Source: Hesseltinella vesiculosa
Taxonomy: Eukaryota; Mucoromycota; Mucoromycetes; Mucorales; Cunninghamellaceae
DNA length: 64,000 nucleotides
NCBI GenBank assembly: GCA_002104935.1
Contig: MCGT01000003.1
Span: forward strand, 496,001 to 560,000
Reading direction: 5' to 3'
Part shown: one piece after another, positions 49,584 to 61,723 of the stretch
Layout: each line of letters starts with the position of its first letter
Position numbering within the stretch: position 1 is the stretch's first letter
Position numbers and translations under genes: made by a program
The notes under the pieces: generated by a model
What the model saw: the letters and a program-made list of their open reading frames with translations, nothing else
Told to the model about the DNA's origin: nothing
The model's database searches: none

Positions 49584-50569
49584 TTATTGAAGATTGGGGA
49601 CATCGACGATGTAATAGGGAAGAGCAGGCTAGGCAAAGTAAGAAAAGCATAAGCAAGGTAAGCAAGGAAGGCCGCAATGATTATTTTTCCCTTACCTGGA
49701 TGGTTTTCTTGAGATCGCATTGCAGCAACCATTCGGGCTTGACAATAGGTATAGAGTACTTGACGGCGGTCTCGTAGTTGCGGTCACCAGGTATTTGGGC
49801 GATCAAATGGGTGGTTTCATGGTTGACGTCGTTGGTCCAAGTAGCACCAATCTTGTCCAATAAATGCTTCATTTGATCTAGAGCGTCCTGACTTTCAAAA
49901 TTGCCAAAGGCCACCTGGATGCCAGTGAGGTTGTCCATCTTGTGTGTTCGCACTGTCACTCGGTTCGACTCATACTGGCCAGCAGTGGTTTTGATGACAA
50001 TGTAAAATTCGTATTCATGATCCACGTCCAATCCTGATAGTTTAATAAAGTTGGTTTCTCCAGGCACTTGCTAATTCATCGAGAGGCGTGTCAGAGTCTG
50101 GGCAGCCCCTTTTCCCCCCCTTTTTTCATCCCTACCTGAGTAAGTTTTGTGTTGTTCTTGTAGACATCCAAGGAACGTAGTGTAGCGGTGTGTAATTCCA
50201 ACACATCCCATTCCAAGATCAAGGAGGTCTGGGTGATATTCTTGACGCGCAGAGTAGGCACTTCTGGTCCAGCCTCGCCAAACCGCTGGACGATGGTGTT
50301 TTGCAGGTCCCAGAATTCTTGCATCTTGCGCTCTTCTTCAGAGATGTTGCGGTTGACCGAGATGTTGACAATGCTGCCAGAGGCCACTCCCTTGGGCAGC
50401 AACAGCGAAGGGAACTCAATCAGATGATGATCCTCAGTGAGCAGGATGGCCTATCAAAAAGAAGAAAAAAAAGTCATGAAAATCAGTCATTGCTTTAATG
50501 AGAGGCATAAGATGGTTCACTTACCATGCCGGCATCAAGCTTGCCCACAGTAAACTGTACAGAAGTCAT
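49584..50569 (-). CDS. CHS5: Chs5, exomer scaffold (short form)
   Basis: Scaffold of exomer, a trans-Golgi coat that sends chitin synthase III and other cargo to the surface. Four exons give 259 aa: 50569-50525, 50450-50136, 50070-49696, 49628-49584; every junction is phase 0. The N-terminal Chs5 dimer and Arf-binding segment is conserved (VQFTVGKLDAGMAILLTEDH, SLLLPKGVASGSIVNISV). It is followed by a fibronectin type III domain (PTLRVKNITQTSLILEW, YEFYIVIKT) and a BRCT domain (GIQVAFGNFESQD, ATWTNDVNHETTHLIAQIP, IVKPEWLLQC). Yeast Chs5 has a long acidic/lysine tail (671 aa in total) that is absent here: the protein ends soon after BRCT with PYYIVDVPNLQ. Confidence 0.92.
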
Positions 50570-50770
50570 GTTGGATGTTATTCGATGAGGAAGGTTGAAA
50601 TCGACAAAAAAGGATGGGTGGAAACGATGAAAACGAGAAGAAAGCGAGGAAAAAAAAAAAAAAAAAAAACTCAGCCTGTTCATTTTTTTTTTCTGCGGGG
50701 TGTGTGTTTTTCCTTCTCTTCTCTTACCGTCTGCCCTGCCTTTTGGTTTTGTTAACTCATCGCTTTGATC

Positions 50771-52055
50771 ATGTTTATCGGCATCGTTGGATCTCAATGC
50801 AGTGGTAAACATACCCTTGCTCGTTACCTTGTTGAACATCATGGCTGCACCTTTGTGTATTTAAAAGAGCAGCAACACGCTTCCTATGACCCATTGTACA
50901 ACGGCGGCCTGTCGTTTGATTCTGTCGATGACATGCAGCAGTATGTGACCGAACGATGGCTTGATCATTTTGTTACCTGCAACACTGACAGCTATGGCAT
51001 TTGGACGCTCAAGTAAGCTGACGCATAAACTAAATCTGACGTGCGATTCAACATGCTTTCATTTATCAATGTAGAAAACGGCCGTTTTTCTTGCTGGTAT
51101 CTGTGGATGCCCCTGTGTACATGCGATTCCAGCGGTCTCTCCAGAGGTACATGTACTGTTCATCGGTACGGAATGGCGCCCTGATTTAGTTTTTCCTTTC
51201 CGTGCATAGAGGCAATGCCGTGAACGACGACCTTGAAACGTTTGTTTCTTTGGATGACCGACTTTTGTACAACATCAGCACTGTGGACGACGAACTGGCG
51301 CCAGGCACGCCCTTGTGTAAATTGATGTCGATCTCAGATGTGCACGTGACCAATGTTTACCGCGATACGGCAAGTCTGTATGACCATGTCACGGACCTGG
51401 ATCTGTTCAACATGGAGCGGCTGCGGCCGTCTTGGGATACCTATTTTATGCACTTGTCGGACCTGGCTGCACGACGAAGCAACTGTATGAAACGACGTGT
51501 GGGCTGCATCTTGGTTAAAGACTCGAGGGTGATTGCTACAGGGTACAATGGTACACCAAGAGGCCTGAAGAATTGCAATGAAGGCGGCTGCCAGCGGTGC
51601 AATGAGGCAAGTCCGTGTGGTACCGGGTTGGATCGTTGTTTGTGCATGCATGCGGAGGAAAATGCTCTTTTGGAAGCCGGCCGAGGCCGCGTCGACTTTA
51701 GCCATGGTGTAGTATTGTATTGTAACACGTAAGTGCCAAGCAGAGGTATACCTGTTCGCTTACATGTTCTCTCTTTACAGATGTCCATGTTTAGGTGAGC
51801 ACGGTGAGGGAGAAAAGTGGAAAGTGTTCATCTATTTCATCATTTGTAGGCTGTGCTATTAAGATTGTGCAACAGGGGATCAAAGAAGTGGTGTATTCAA
51901 AATCCTATGGCATGGATGACATGACGGCCAAGGTGTTTTCTGAGGCCAACGTCAAGCTCCGTCAGCATTGCCCGCCAAGCATGAAATTAGAAATGGAAAG
52001 CGACATTGTTGGTATAGATGATGCCGTGGTTGGGCAACTAGGCTGGATTCGGTAG
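50771..52055 (+). CDS. DCD1: Deoxycytidylate (dCMP) deaminase
   Basis: Zinc enzyme converting dCMP to dUMP for thymidylate synthesis. Five exons give 350 aa: 50771-51012, 51075-51146, 51210-51728, 51781-51794 (14 nt), 51850-52055; phases 2, 2, 2, 1 agree. The catalytic domain has YFMHLSDLAARRSNCMKRRVG, the His-Glu zinc/proton motif CMHAEENALL, and the second zinc motif CPCLGC. The 14-nt exon codes exactly the CPCL part, so it is essential. The N-terminal ~150 residues form a P-loop nucleoside-kinase-like module starting MFIGIVGSQCSGKHT, as in yeast Dcd1. The gene is divergent from CHS5, 201 bp apart. Confidence 0.95.
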
Positions 52056-52293
52056 AGTAGTTTGGATTGGAATCATTATAAATTATTTAAAATGGCCATT
52101 GAGCAGTAAGGAACTTTTTTTTTTTTTTTTTTTTTAAAATGTGGCACAGGAAGGAAAAAATTGCATAAACTATCAAAAAGAAGTGCGGTTTCCATTTCGG
52201 GAGTGTTGTTTTTTAGGGCGTACCTTTTTATTAATTACGACTATTTTCTTTCCTCTTTCACTTCCTTTCTTCTGCATCGCACTTTTTAATTAA

Positions 52294-55200
52294 ATGATCA
52301 CCACTACATCACCACCTCTTGTTCGCTCCAACAACATTGGCGGATCGTTTATTCACAGCCATGGTACTCGCGTTTACATGCGTCCTCGTTTGGACGTAGT
52401 GTTCGATGCTGTTCAACAGGCTCGATTCAATGAGAGGAAATGGGTCTGGGTCGAAAATGCTGAACGAGGCTACGTCAAGGGCCATATCTTGAATGAAGAC
52501 GGTGACTACGTTCAAGTCCAACTGGATGACGGCCAGGTACTTTACAAGAAAAGTAGAACGGTAGCTTTAATTTTTCGTTCTTCCAGATCGCAGACACAAC
52601 AGGTGACAAGGTCCACCCCATGAATCCCCCTCAGTTTGATATGGTGGATGACATGGCCGAATTGACACATCTGAATGAACCTTCAGTCATCCATAACCTC
52701 ACCGGACGCTACCGTTCTGATAAGGTTTATGTAAGTTTTTTATTTTTTTTTTTATTTTTTTCCCGGTTGGCCAGGTTGCTCATGATCTCGTTTTTCAGAC
52801 CTACTCCGGACTGTTCTTGGTCGCTGTGAACCCATACAGAAAACTGTCGATCTATTCGGATGAATCCATACGTTCCTACCGTGGCCGACGGCGAGGGGAA
52901 CTACCTCCACATATCTACACCGTGGCCGATCAGGCTTATCATGATATGCTGCAAGACAATGAAAACCAGTCTATCCTCATCACGTAAAACAAAAGACTAT
53001 TCCTGAACTACCTTGCTCACTCCCTATTTCTTCTTAGTGGCGAATCTGGCGCTGGCAAAACTGAAAACACAAAGATCGTCATCCAGTACCTGACATCCGT
53101 GGCCAACCACAACAAGGAGAACAAGCTAGAGCAACAAATCTTGCAAGCAAACCCTATCCTTGAAGCCTTTGGCAATGCACAAACTATCCGGAACAATAAC
53201 TCTTCTCGATTTGTAAGCTTGGAAATAGGGAGGGAAAAAACGCAACCCACTCATTTTCATTTTCTTGGTAGGGCAAATTTATCCGGATTGAATTCAACAA
53301 CTTTGGTCAAATCTCCGGTGCTCACATTGATTGGTACCTCTTTGAAAAATCACGACTACACAAGCAAACCAAGGCCGAGAGAAATTACCATGTGTTTTAC
53401 CAACTGCTGAATGCCGATCAGCAAATCAAAAGTACACCCCAGGAGAAAAAAAAAAAGACCTGCCAGGGTCTCATCCTTCTTTCCCATATAGAACAACTCC
53501 TTCTGGACGGCGGCCAACCTTCCGATTATGCCTATACTGCAAACAGCAACTATGTCATTGATGGCGTCAGCGATGCTATCGAATTTGGCAATTTGATGGT
53601 AAAAACGAAAGAAGATCCTCCCAAGATATTCACCTATTTTTTCTTGTTTTTTCATTGCCTAGAATTCCATGAATGTCATGGGCTTTACCGAAGAAGAAAA
53701 ACTAGAGTATTTGCGCATTGTGGCCATTGTGCTCCATATAGGCAATGTCGTGGTGTCCAAGAGCTACGGAGGTGACCATGCTGAAATCAGGGACGACGCA
53801 GCTCTTAGCCGCGTGTGCGATCTGTTGCAGGTCCCTTTGGATGATTTCAAGAATGGCTTGCTGAAGCCTCGCCTGCGCGTGAACGGCTCGTGGGTGGTCC
53901 AGAACAAATCTGCCGCTCAGGTGAAAGCCAGCCTCGAAGCCTTTGCCAAGATCATGTACGAGCGGAACTTTGCCATGCTGGTCGGTCGCATCAACCAAGC
54001 CATCGACGGCAAGATGTTCACCGATGATGATGTCAATTTTATTGGTGTCTTGGATATTGCTGGCTTTGAAATCTTCGACGTAACCGCGCCACCCCCACAA
54101 AGAAAGTAAGGCGCTTAACCTAATTTTTTTTTTGTCATTATTACAGGTCAACAGCTTTGAACAACTGTGCATCAATTATACCAATGAAAAGCTTCAGCAG
54201 TTTTTCAATCACCACATGTTTGTGCTCGAACAGCTGGAATATCAAAAGGAAAAAATTGACTGGGAAAAGATCGACTTTGGCATGGACCTCCAACCCACCA
54301 TCGACTTGATTGAAAAGAATAATGCAAGTCGACTTGAAAACAAACAAACGGACCACTCACTTTCGTTTGCCTTTTCTTTTTTTTTAGCCCACGGGGATTT
54401 TCTCTTGTTTAGAAGAAGAATGCGTGGCTCCAAGCGGCAATGAAACACGCTTCCTGCAGAAGCTCGACAGAGTGTGGGTGACCAACAAACGACATAGCCG
54501 GGTGCCTAAGGACGAGATTGAAAAAGACAAATACGTACCTGACAAGTTTGGCGGTGGATTTGCTATTCAACACTATGCCGGCCGCGTGCACTACTCGGTG
54601 GAAGACTGGGTCGACAAGAACAAAGACCCTCTGAACGAATTTGTTGCCCGCCAGCTTGCCCAGTCCAAGAACAAACACATTAGCGCCATGTTTGAAGACT
54701 ACAAGCAAGGACCCGATGACCTTGACGTGGCCTCTTGTTTGTCCATGTCCTCAGCCTTGCTGGACATCCGCAAAGGCACCGGCTCGTTCAACACTGTCAG
54801 CCAACGCCACAAGAAACAGCTCGCCAACCTGATGCACACACTCGACAACACCCGACCGCACTTCGTCCGCTGTATCCTCCCCAACCATCGTAAACGGCCT
54901 GGCGACATTGACGTGAAACTGGTGCTGGACCAGCTTCGATGCAATGGTGTGCTGGAAGGCATCCGTCTGTGCCGCAAAGGCTACCCCAACCGCCTACCCT
55001 TTGCTGAGTTCCGCAAACGCTATGAAGTCCTGTGCCCAGGTGCCTTTAAGAGCAACCAGCTCATGGATGGTCGCACTGCCTGTCAACTGCTGCTAAACTA
55101 TATGGGTCTTGATGCCGACAAGTACCGCATTGGTGTCACCAAAATCTTTTTCCGCGCAACCGTGGTAAGTGAGAATGAAACCTGTGTGTCACAGCCACCT

Positions 55201-56507
55201 TTTAATGATCTACTTTCATATAGCTTGCTGAATTGGAACACAACCGTGACAAAAAACTGGGGGAATACATCACCGATTTCCAGGCATCCTGCCGTGGCTT
55301 TATCTCCCGTCGTCGCTTCACCCGGTTCTCGCGCCAGACCGAAGCGATCAAAGTGATGCAACGCAATGCCCGCCTCTTTATCGCCTTGCGGGAGTGGTCC
55401 TGGTGGAAGACCTACTCCATGCTCAAGCCGCTGTGTGAGTTCTACGAAACCGACGTGCTGATCAAGGAACAGGAACAGCAGATCGCCGATCTGGGCACCA
55501 AGCTCGAAACCGAAAAGGCGCACAACCAGCAGCTCCTTGGCAAAAACCAGCAGCTAGAATTGGAACAAGAAGAATACAAGATCCTTTTGGAAAGCGAACA
55601 GACAATGCTGCGGGAGCTGCAGGACAGCAAGCAATGCCTAGCCGACGACCTAGCAGCTGCCGAAGAACGCCAGGATGAAATGGCTCTGGAAATGGAACAG
55701 CTCAAAGTCCAGCTGGCCCGACTGCAGCAAGAAAACGATGCCCAGGCCAAGATGATCACGACCATGCACAACGACATTCGAGAATGCAGTGACGACAATG
55801 ACCGCCTGGCTGCCGAAGGTGACGTGCTACGTGAACGCCTGCAACGAGCAGAAAGTGAGCAAGACCAGCTCCAAACCAACCATACCCAGTCACAGCAAGC
55901 TGTCAAAGACCTGCAGCACACTCTGGATGATACCAACAGTCGCTTGGACGAGACCAGCAAACGCCTGGTCGACCTGGAAGGCGACCTGGACAGCCGGCAG
56001 CAACAGCTGGACAAGGAAACAGCCGAGCGAACAGCCCTGGCTCAAAAATGCATGGATCTTGAAGGCGATCTGGTGACCCAAGCTGAGCAAGGCAGTGTAT
56101 TGAATCAGCGGTGCACCGATCTGCAAGAAAAATTCGACAAGGAAACCAAAGAGCGCCAAGCCCTGGCTCAACGCTGTACTGACCTTGAGGCTGAGCTGGC
56201 CACTCAAAAACAGGCGTCGGCCGAGGCAGAGCAGAAGAACCAGGCGCTCACCTCCGAACGTGACAAGCTGCAACAGTCGCTCTCTGAAGAATCCTCCGCA
56301 AGCTCCCAATGGCAAGCCAAGAATGTGACGCTCCAATCGGATTGGGAACAATTAACCTCTATTGTCAAAGCTGAGATCCTGGAATCAAGATCAAGGGCAA
56401 CGAGGTAATTCATAAAAAGCTGACTAACTTTTAAGGCACGACTCATTTTTTTTTTTTTTGATAATAGGTTGGATCAGCTTATGGCAACGTTGAAAACCCA
56501 ATCATGA
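52294..56507 (+). CDS. Class II-type myosin heavy chain with short tail
   Basis: Actin motor of 1201 aa in eleven exons: 52294-52536, 52587-52730, 52799-52983, 53038-53212, 53272-53431, 53492-53598, 53663-54079, 54147-54323, 54388-55164, 55224-56404, 56468-56507. The motor has an SH3-like N-terminus ([16 protein letters not shown]), P-loop GESGAGKT (192-199), NNNSSRFGKFI (switch I), DIAGFEIF (switch II), and NRRRPHF-like actin/converter text ([13 protein letters not shown]). An IQ-like neck ([17 protein letters not shown]) and the class II landmark [13 protein letters not shown] follow. The coiled-coil tail is only ~330 residues against ~1000 in conventional myosin II. Intron 8 is GC-AG (54324-54387). 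Expected role is actomyosin ring contraction and septation. Confidence 0.93.
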
Positions 56508-57493
56508 AAAATAAATTGTCTTTAATAATCCATCCTCCTTCTTTTATTATATTTATTTTTTTATATCCATGTCATTAAAACACACTATAAAAGTCACGGG
56601 GCGGTTGTCATCGTTACCATGGAGGGAGGATCAGTGGCACTCTGGGAAGGGATTTCAGGGATTTTCTGTGTGTTCCGTGTGGCAATGCACAGATGGACAA
56701 AAAGCAGGAATGGACAAAGATGGAAAATTGGAATTAAAGAATAATCTGAGGTGACACAGACTTGTAGCAATGGATCTGGAAAAAAAATAGTCAACTTCGT
56801 CAAGGCGTGGTCAAGGCTTTTAACATTTCATTGAATGTTCACCGAAACATTATATTTATAAAGGGGTCGATGATTCACACGCAAGACGTCACAATAATAA
56901 CTTGATGAGGCCATGGACGAAAATAAAAGAGGGTTTTGGGTTCTCGTGCTCAGTGAGTTCCAAATTTGTCCACAAGTGTTGAGTTCATTGTACGACCCAA
57001 ATAACCCATCCACTTTTTAATTCATCCACTCCATTTTCTTATAGGGTGGATCTTATTTTATGACCTTGGGAATCAACGACAAAGATGGCAATGGTGTTTC
57101 CTCGAGTCAATAAAAAATTTTATAGCACAAACTAACGTTGCAATATCTTTTTTTTTTGCTCGCTGGACTTTCAATTTGGTGGAAAAGTCCGCCCGCGGAT
57201 GAAAAAATAAAAAAACAATTTTCTCATTGGGAAACTCTGCTCTTTCCTTTTTCCCCTTTTTTTTCGTGGTGTTCATGAAGCATACAGTAACATAATTTTG
57301 TACATATTCCTGCTAATTGATTTCCTCAAGTACAACACTCTTAACTCCTTCCCTCTCCCTTTGTCCTCCTTTTTATTTTTAGTTCATTTGAAAAGGCCTA
57401 TTCCTTCCTTAACCTTGTTACCCCAGTTTTCAGTTTATTACCTCCTTTCATCCGCCAGCCCCTCCCCCCTTTATTTGACACTGTCTATACAAC
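56508..57493. other. Intergenic spacer
   Basis: About 1 kb between myosin and the STK32-like kinase, AT-rich, with a T run near 57150. Small frames only. A pyrimidine-rich stretch (57340-57480) precedes the kinase start and probably is its core promoter and leader. Confidence 0.6.
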
Positions 57494-59788
57494 ATGGGTG
57501 CTGTTTGTTGTCGAGAATCCTCATTAGATTTTGATAGTGAAAGTAAAATAGAAGAAAAGAAATCATCATAATCAAGTAACGTACCCATTGACACACTTTC
57601 TCCTTCTCCCCCCTTTTTTTTTTAGTCGATTTATCCCATTTCGCTCTCTTACGATCTGTTGGAAAAGGCGCTTTTGGTAAAGTGCGTGTGGTTCAACACA
57701 AACGAACGAAACAACTGTTTGCTCTGAAATATATCAACAAAGAACGATGCATCCATATGCGCGCAGTCGAAAACATCATTTCCGAACGACGTATCTTGGA
57801 AAGAGTCAATTTTGGTCTCATTGTCAACCTTCGTTACGCCTTCCAGGACGACGAGAATCTCTTCATGGTCCTCGACTTGATGCTTGGTGGCGATTTACGA
57901 TTCCATCTCGATCGTCTCGGCGTTATGCCTGAAAGTTATGTCCAGTTTTATGCTGCTCAAGTAGCCCTCAGTCTTCGTTATCTACACTCCAGGCACATTG
58001 TCCACAGGTAAAGAAGAAGAAAAAATGACGTCTTTCTTTCTCTGACACCCCCTTCCACAGGGATTTAAAACCTGACAATATCTTGCTGAACCAAGAAGGA
58101 CATGCTCATCTGACCGATTTCAACATTGCCGTCCAATTCTCTGACACCAAGCCTCTGACCAGCGTAGCCGGATCCATGGCCTACATGGCACCCGAAGTAT
58201 TGGCAAAACGAGGCTACTTTGCCACCGTCGATTGGTGGTCTCTCGGCGTGGTTTGCTTTGAATTGATGACCGGCAAAGTAATGCAGAAATACGACAATCA
58301 TCATTTGACTGACTCCTCCTTTCTTTCTTCACGTTAGCGACCTTTTCGTGGAAAAACCAATGAAGCTCTACAGCAAGCCATCCTCCATGACGGCGTCAAC
58401 TTCCCTGACTCAGCCCACCTGTCCAATGATGCAAAGGACTTTATCCACGGCCTTTTGACCCGTGATATAAACAAACGCCTTGGCGTCGGCGATAAAGGCT
58501 TCCGACGACTCATGGCCCATTCTTGGCTCAAGCACATCGAATGGGACCGATTAGATACAAAAGAAGCCGTGCCTCCTTTTACACCAGACGTAAGCCCCTC
58601 TTGATTCTTCTTGCTCTGAAGCTGACCGTTTTCTGTATGCAGAGCAAACGGGCTAACTTTGACCCCACACATGAACTCGAAGAAATCCTTTTAGAAGATA
58701 ACCCACTCAAAGTACGGAAGCGAGCTCAGCCCAAGCGCAGCGCCAACTCCAATCTCAACGCATCCTTCAAGAGCCATGCCAGCGATGTCGTCTTTAATGA
58801 AAACGCCAGTCCTGAACGCCAGCTAATGGAAGAACGGTTCTTGACCTTTGATTATACCAAACCTGAAGAAAACGAGCGACGCAAGGCCGAAATGGAACAA
58901 GCCCGCTGGACCCGGAAAATGGCCAAGACCGGCGGTCGAGGCGGCCGCACCAACCACACTCCTGCTCGCTCCACCTCTCGCCGCGTCAACAACGGTACCT
59001 ACCACAGAAGCGCCACCGAGGTCATCAGCCAGAAACCCGCCACACCTCTGTCTGCCAGTGACATTCTCAAACTTGAAGAGCTGGAACGCATGAAGCGCGC
59101 CAACCAGCTGCACACCAATGACTCATCCCAGAACGTCACCACCCCTGCCAAACGTGGCCAAGAATGGCGTCCTCCTTCTGGTATCCTACCTGCTTCGCCC
59201 ACCCCAGCCAATATCACCATCAACCCTGCCCCCCTCTCCTCCGAACTATCCCCCATCTCGGCCACCTCCACCTCTCCAACGTCTGGCCCTTCCTCAGCAC
59301 CAAAGCCATACAATGGCCGCCACCATGCCAGCGACAGCTCCACCGCCCTGTCCCATCAACACCAAGCTCTTCTTGCCCGCGACGAATTCATTCTCAAGGC
59401 TGGTGGCACCCCACCTCCTGCTCAGCCTCCCAGTGCGCATGTATACTCACCACCCATGAACTCTCCCCACCACGCAAACCTGCACAGCCCTCCAAAACCC
59501 CAGCCTTCGCCCTACTATAACCACTCTCACCGACGCCAGTCCTCCGATTCCAGCTACCAGATGCCCCCTCATTCACCCGACAATGTTCATTTACCACTGA
59601 TGACCCCCTCCTCCACCTCCATCTCCACCCGTGCTGACTCGCCCCTACCTCCGCAAAAATGGATGTATGATGCCAACACCTTACCACCTATCCCCAGCTC
59701 AGCTGTGCCCATCGCCCTCTCTTCAGCGCCTTTGCCTCCCCCCACCTCTCCGCCTCCACCTATCCCTACCTCTCGTGCATACTCGTAA
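57494..59788 (+). CDS. STK32/YANK-type protein kinase
   Basis: AGC-related Ser/Thr kinase of 681 aa in five exons: 57494-57542, 57626-58007, 58061-58277, 58338-58589, 58643-59788. The N-terminus MGAVCC is a strong N-myristoylation (Gly2) plus palmitoylation (Cys5, Cys6) site, so the kinase should sit on membranes. The catalytic core has GKGAFGKV, ALKYINKE, HRDLKPDN, a DFN triplet in place of DFG (a hallmark of the YANK group), MAPEVL and DWWSLGV. A C-lobe extension (PFTPDSKRANFDPTHELEEILLED) matches YANK kinases. The last ~330 residues are a long Pro/Ser/His-rich tail without known domains, much longer than in human STK32. Substrates are unknown. Confidence 0.92.
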
Positions 59789-61673
59789 TGCTTACCCCCT
59801 AACTCTCTCCTCCATTGTAATCCTCACTTTGTCTTTTTACCCTTCAATGTCTTTACAACTTCATTTTGATTTCCCACTATCTTCTACTATCACATCCTGT
59901 GAAAAATATACTACACAATCTGCTTGCAAAAAATTGTTTTGAACTGACTTAAGCCGCCGCTAGCCTATGCCAGAAAGCGGGGGCGGGGGGGGGGCAAACT
60001 GAGTGACAGCGCTTCCATGGCTCGCCGTTGTCAGCCATTTTATACTGTATAATACGCCTCGAAAAAGACATCCTGCTTTTGCAACGGTATGCTACTGTAT
60101 AAAAAAAAGAGGAGCACACGCTTCGACGAGATCATTCTTGGAAGCGGTAAGAAATACGGGTTCAGCAGACTTATCGAGAAACTGTCGACACTCGGTAATG
60201 CAGACTTTCAGACGCTATGATGTCGCAATCAAAACATGATCTATCTGCGATGACATTTTTCCAATGACCCTTCTGAAAACTGCAGATTCGGCTTGTGAGA
60301 GGCGGCATAACTTTGCCTTTTCTAGCAACTGAGTATCACCATAGCAACCCTGCGTGCCTGAGTAATGCCCTGGCGGCCTTTTTCTACCGCCTATTGGTTC
60401 GAATGAGCGGCGCTGTGTTAACAATAAAAGCCAAAACTTGCCGGCTGAACCATGGAATTTCTTGAACACGGGCCTGTGTTTCCATCTGTGGAACGTCCGG
60501 GGTGGCAAGCAAACGAAAAAGCCGCGTCTTCTGCGTCTTCTCTTCTAGGACCACTCCCGAGATACGCCTTGTCTGTTGGGTGTCAGTGAATGTGTTTGGC
60601 ACCGCATTTGCAAAAACAGAGGGCACCCTCAGTTCATGGTCCGAGCTTGTCGCCAATGCATCCGTCAATGAAGTGTTCTGACAGGAATAGCAAAGTGGAA
60701 ATTGACTGCCAGCCATAACCTGGCGAAGACTGCGGCTGTGCGGACGGCTGGATGGAAAGGGCGATCCCCTAACAGCAGCCAATCATGTCTTCCAGGTATA
60801 TCTGGCACATTTGACAAGTGAACAAGATCGATTTGCGCATGTGTCCTATCCGTGCTTTTTTTTTATTACTCATGAGCCACCGGCGACAGCTCCTCTATTT
60901 TTTTTTTTTTTTAGCATAGACCAAAAGGGGGGCGCACGGGAGGACAAGGAAAGGATTTCTAGAAATTTTTGAAAGATGGAGTCAATGTTGAGCCATTTAA
61001 CTGATTGGCCGATCAGCTGGAGAGACCAGGAACACAAGCACAAAGCACCATGCTGCCCCCTTTCGTCACGATCGATCACGAGCCTTGATTGGACGACAAA
61101 AAGTGCAATGGGCGTATTTTTTTTACATCCCTTGAAAATGCTAAAGCTTTCTGATTCATCTTTTGAAGATATGAGGTGAACAATGGATGGATGGTGTCAC
61201 CATCATTGTATACTCTGATGACAATAAAAAAAAAAAAAAGACTCAAAATATGACAAGTCTGGGAAAAAAAAAACCCTGATCAGTCAATGGTAGGACAAAG
61301 AAATGAGGGCAAAAATGGAGCTTGGCAAAGGCGTTGTAGATCAAAGAGGAGGTCTTGGTGAAGAAAGACACGAGATGGGGTTTCCTGTTTTGGAGCCATT
61401 TCCAGGTCTCTATAATTCATGTACCCATTTCACCTCGAGATGGCGCCTTTTTGCTTGCATGAAACACAGCCGGCGTGATGATCCTCATGGATGGTGCAAT
61501 CTGTGCAACCAGTTTCAACGCCCGTTTGCATTAGCTTGAGCCAGGTTTTCTGATCTTACCCTTTAATGACCATGAAAAAGATCATTCATGTAAAATAAAA
61601 TAGAAATTCCCTCCTAGGTGTCATACCTATATCTTGCTTGTTTGTATTTCCTTTTTCTTTTCTCTCTCTCTCT

Positions 61674-61704
<31 letters not shown>

Positions 61705-61723
61705 GAAATCACAATCAGAGCCA
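59789..61723. other. Intergenic spacer, about 1.9 kb
   Basis: Frames at 60384-60782 (-) and others lack motifs. A G run at 59984-59994 and, just before the SulP start, a CT-repeat (61661-61678) running into 28 T residues. No supported gene. Confidence 0.55.
61661..61704 (+). repeat. (CT)n followed by poly-T
   Basis: Alternating CT units pass into a T tract of about 28 bases, 20 bp before the SulP start codon. It may be a pyrimidine-rich core promoter or the tract of a 5' UTR intron ending at CACAATCAG (61718). Confidence 0.7.

Noticed and set aside
60391..60402. GGTTCGAAT, a T-loop-like tRNA string
   Set aside because: No matching acceptor, D or anticodon stems around it.
60384..60782. 132-codon minus frame
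   Set aside because: Low-complexity composition, no recognised domain, isolated in a spacer.
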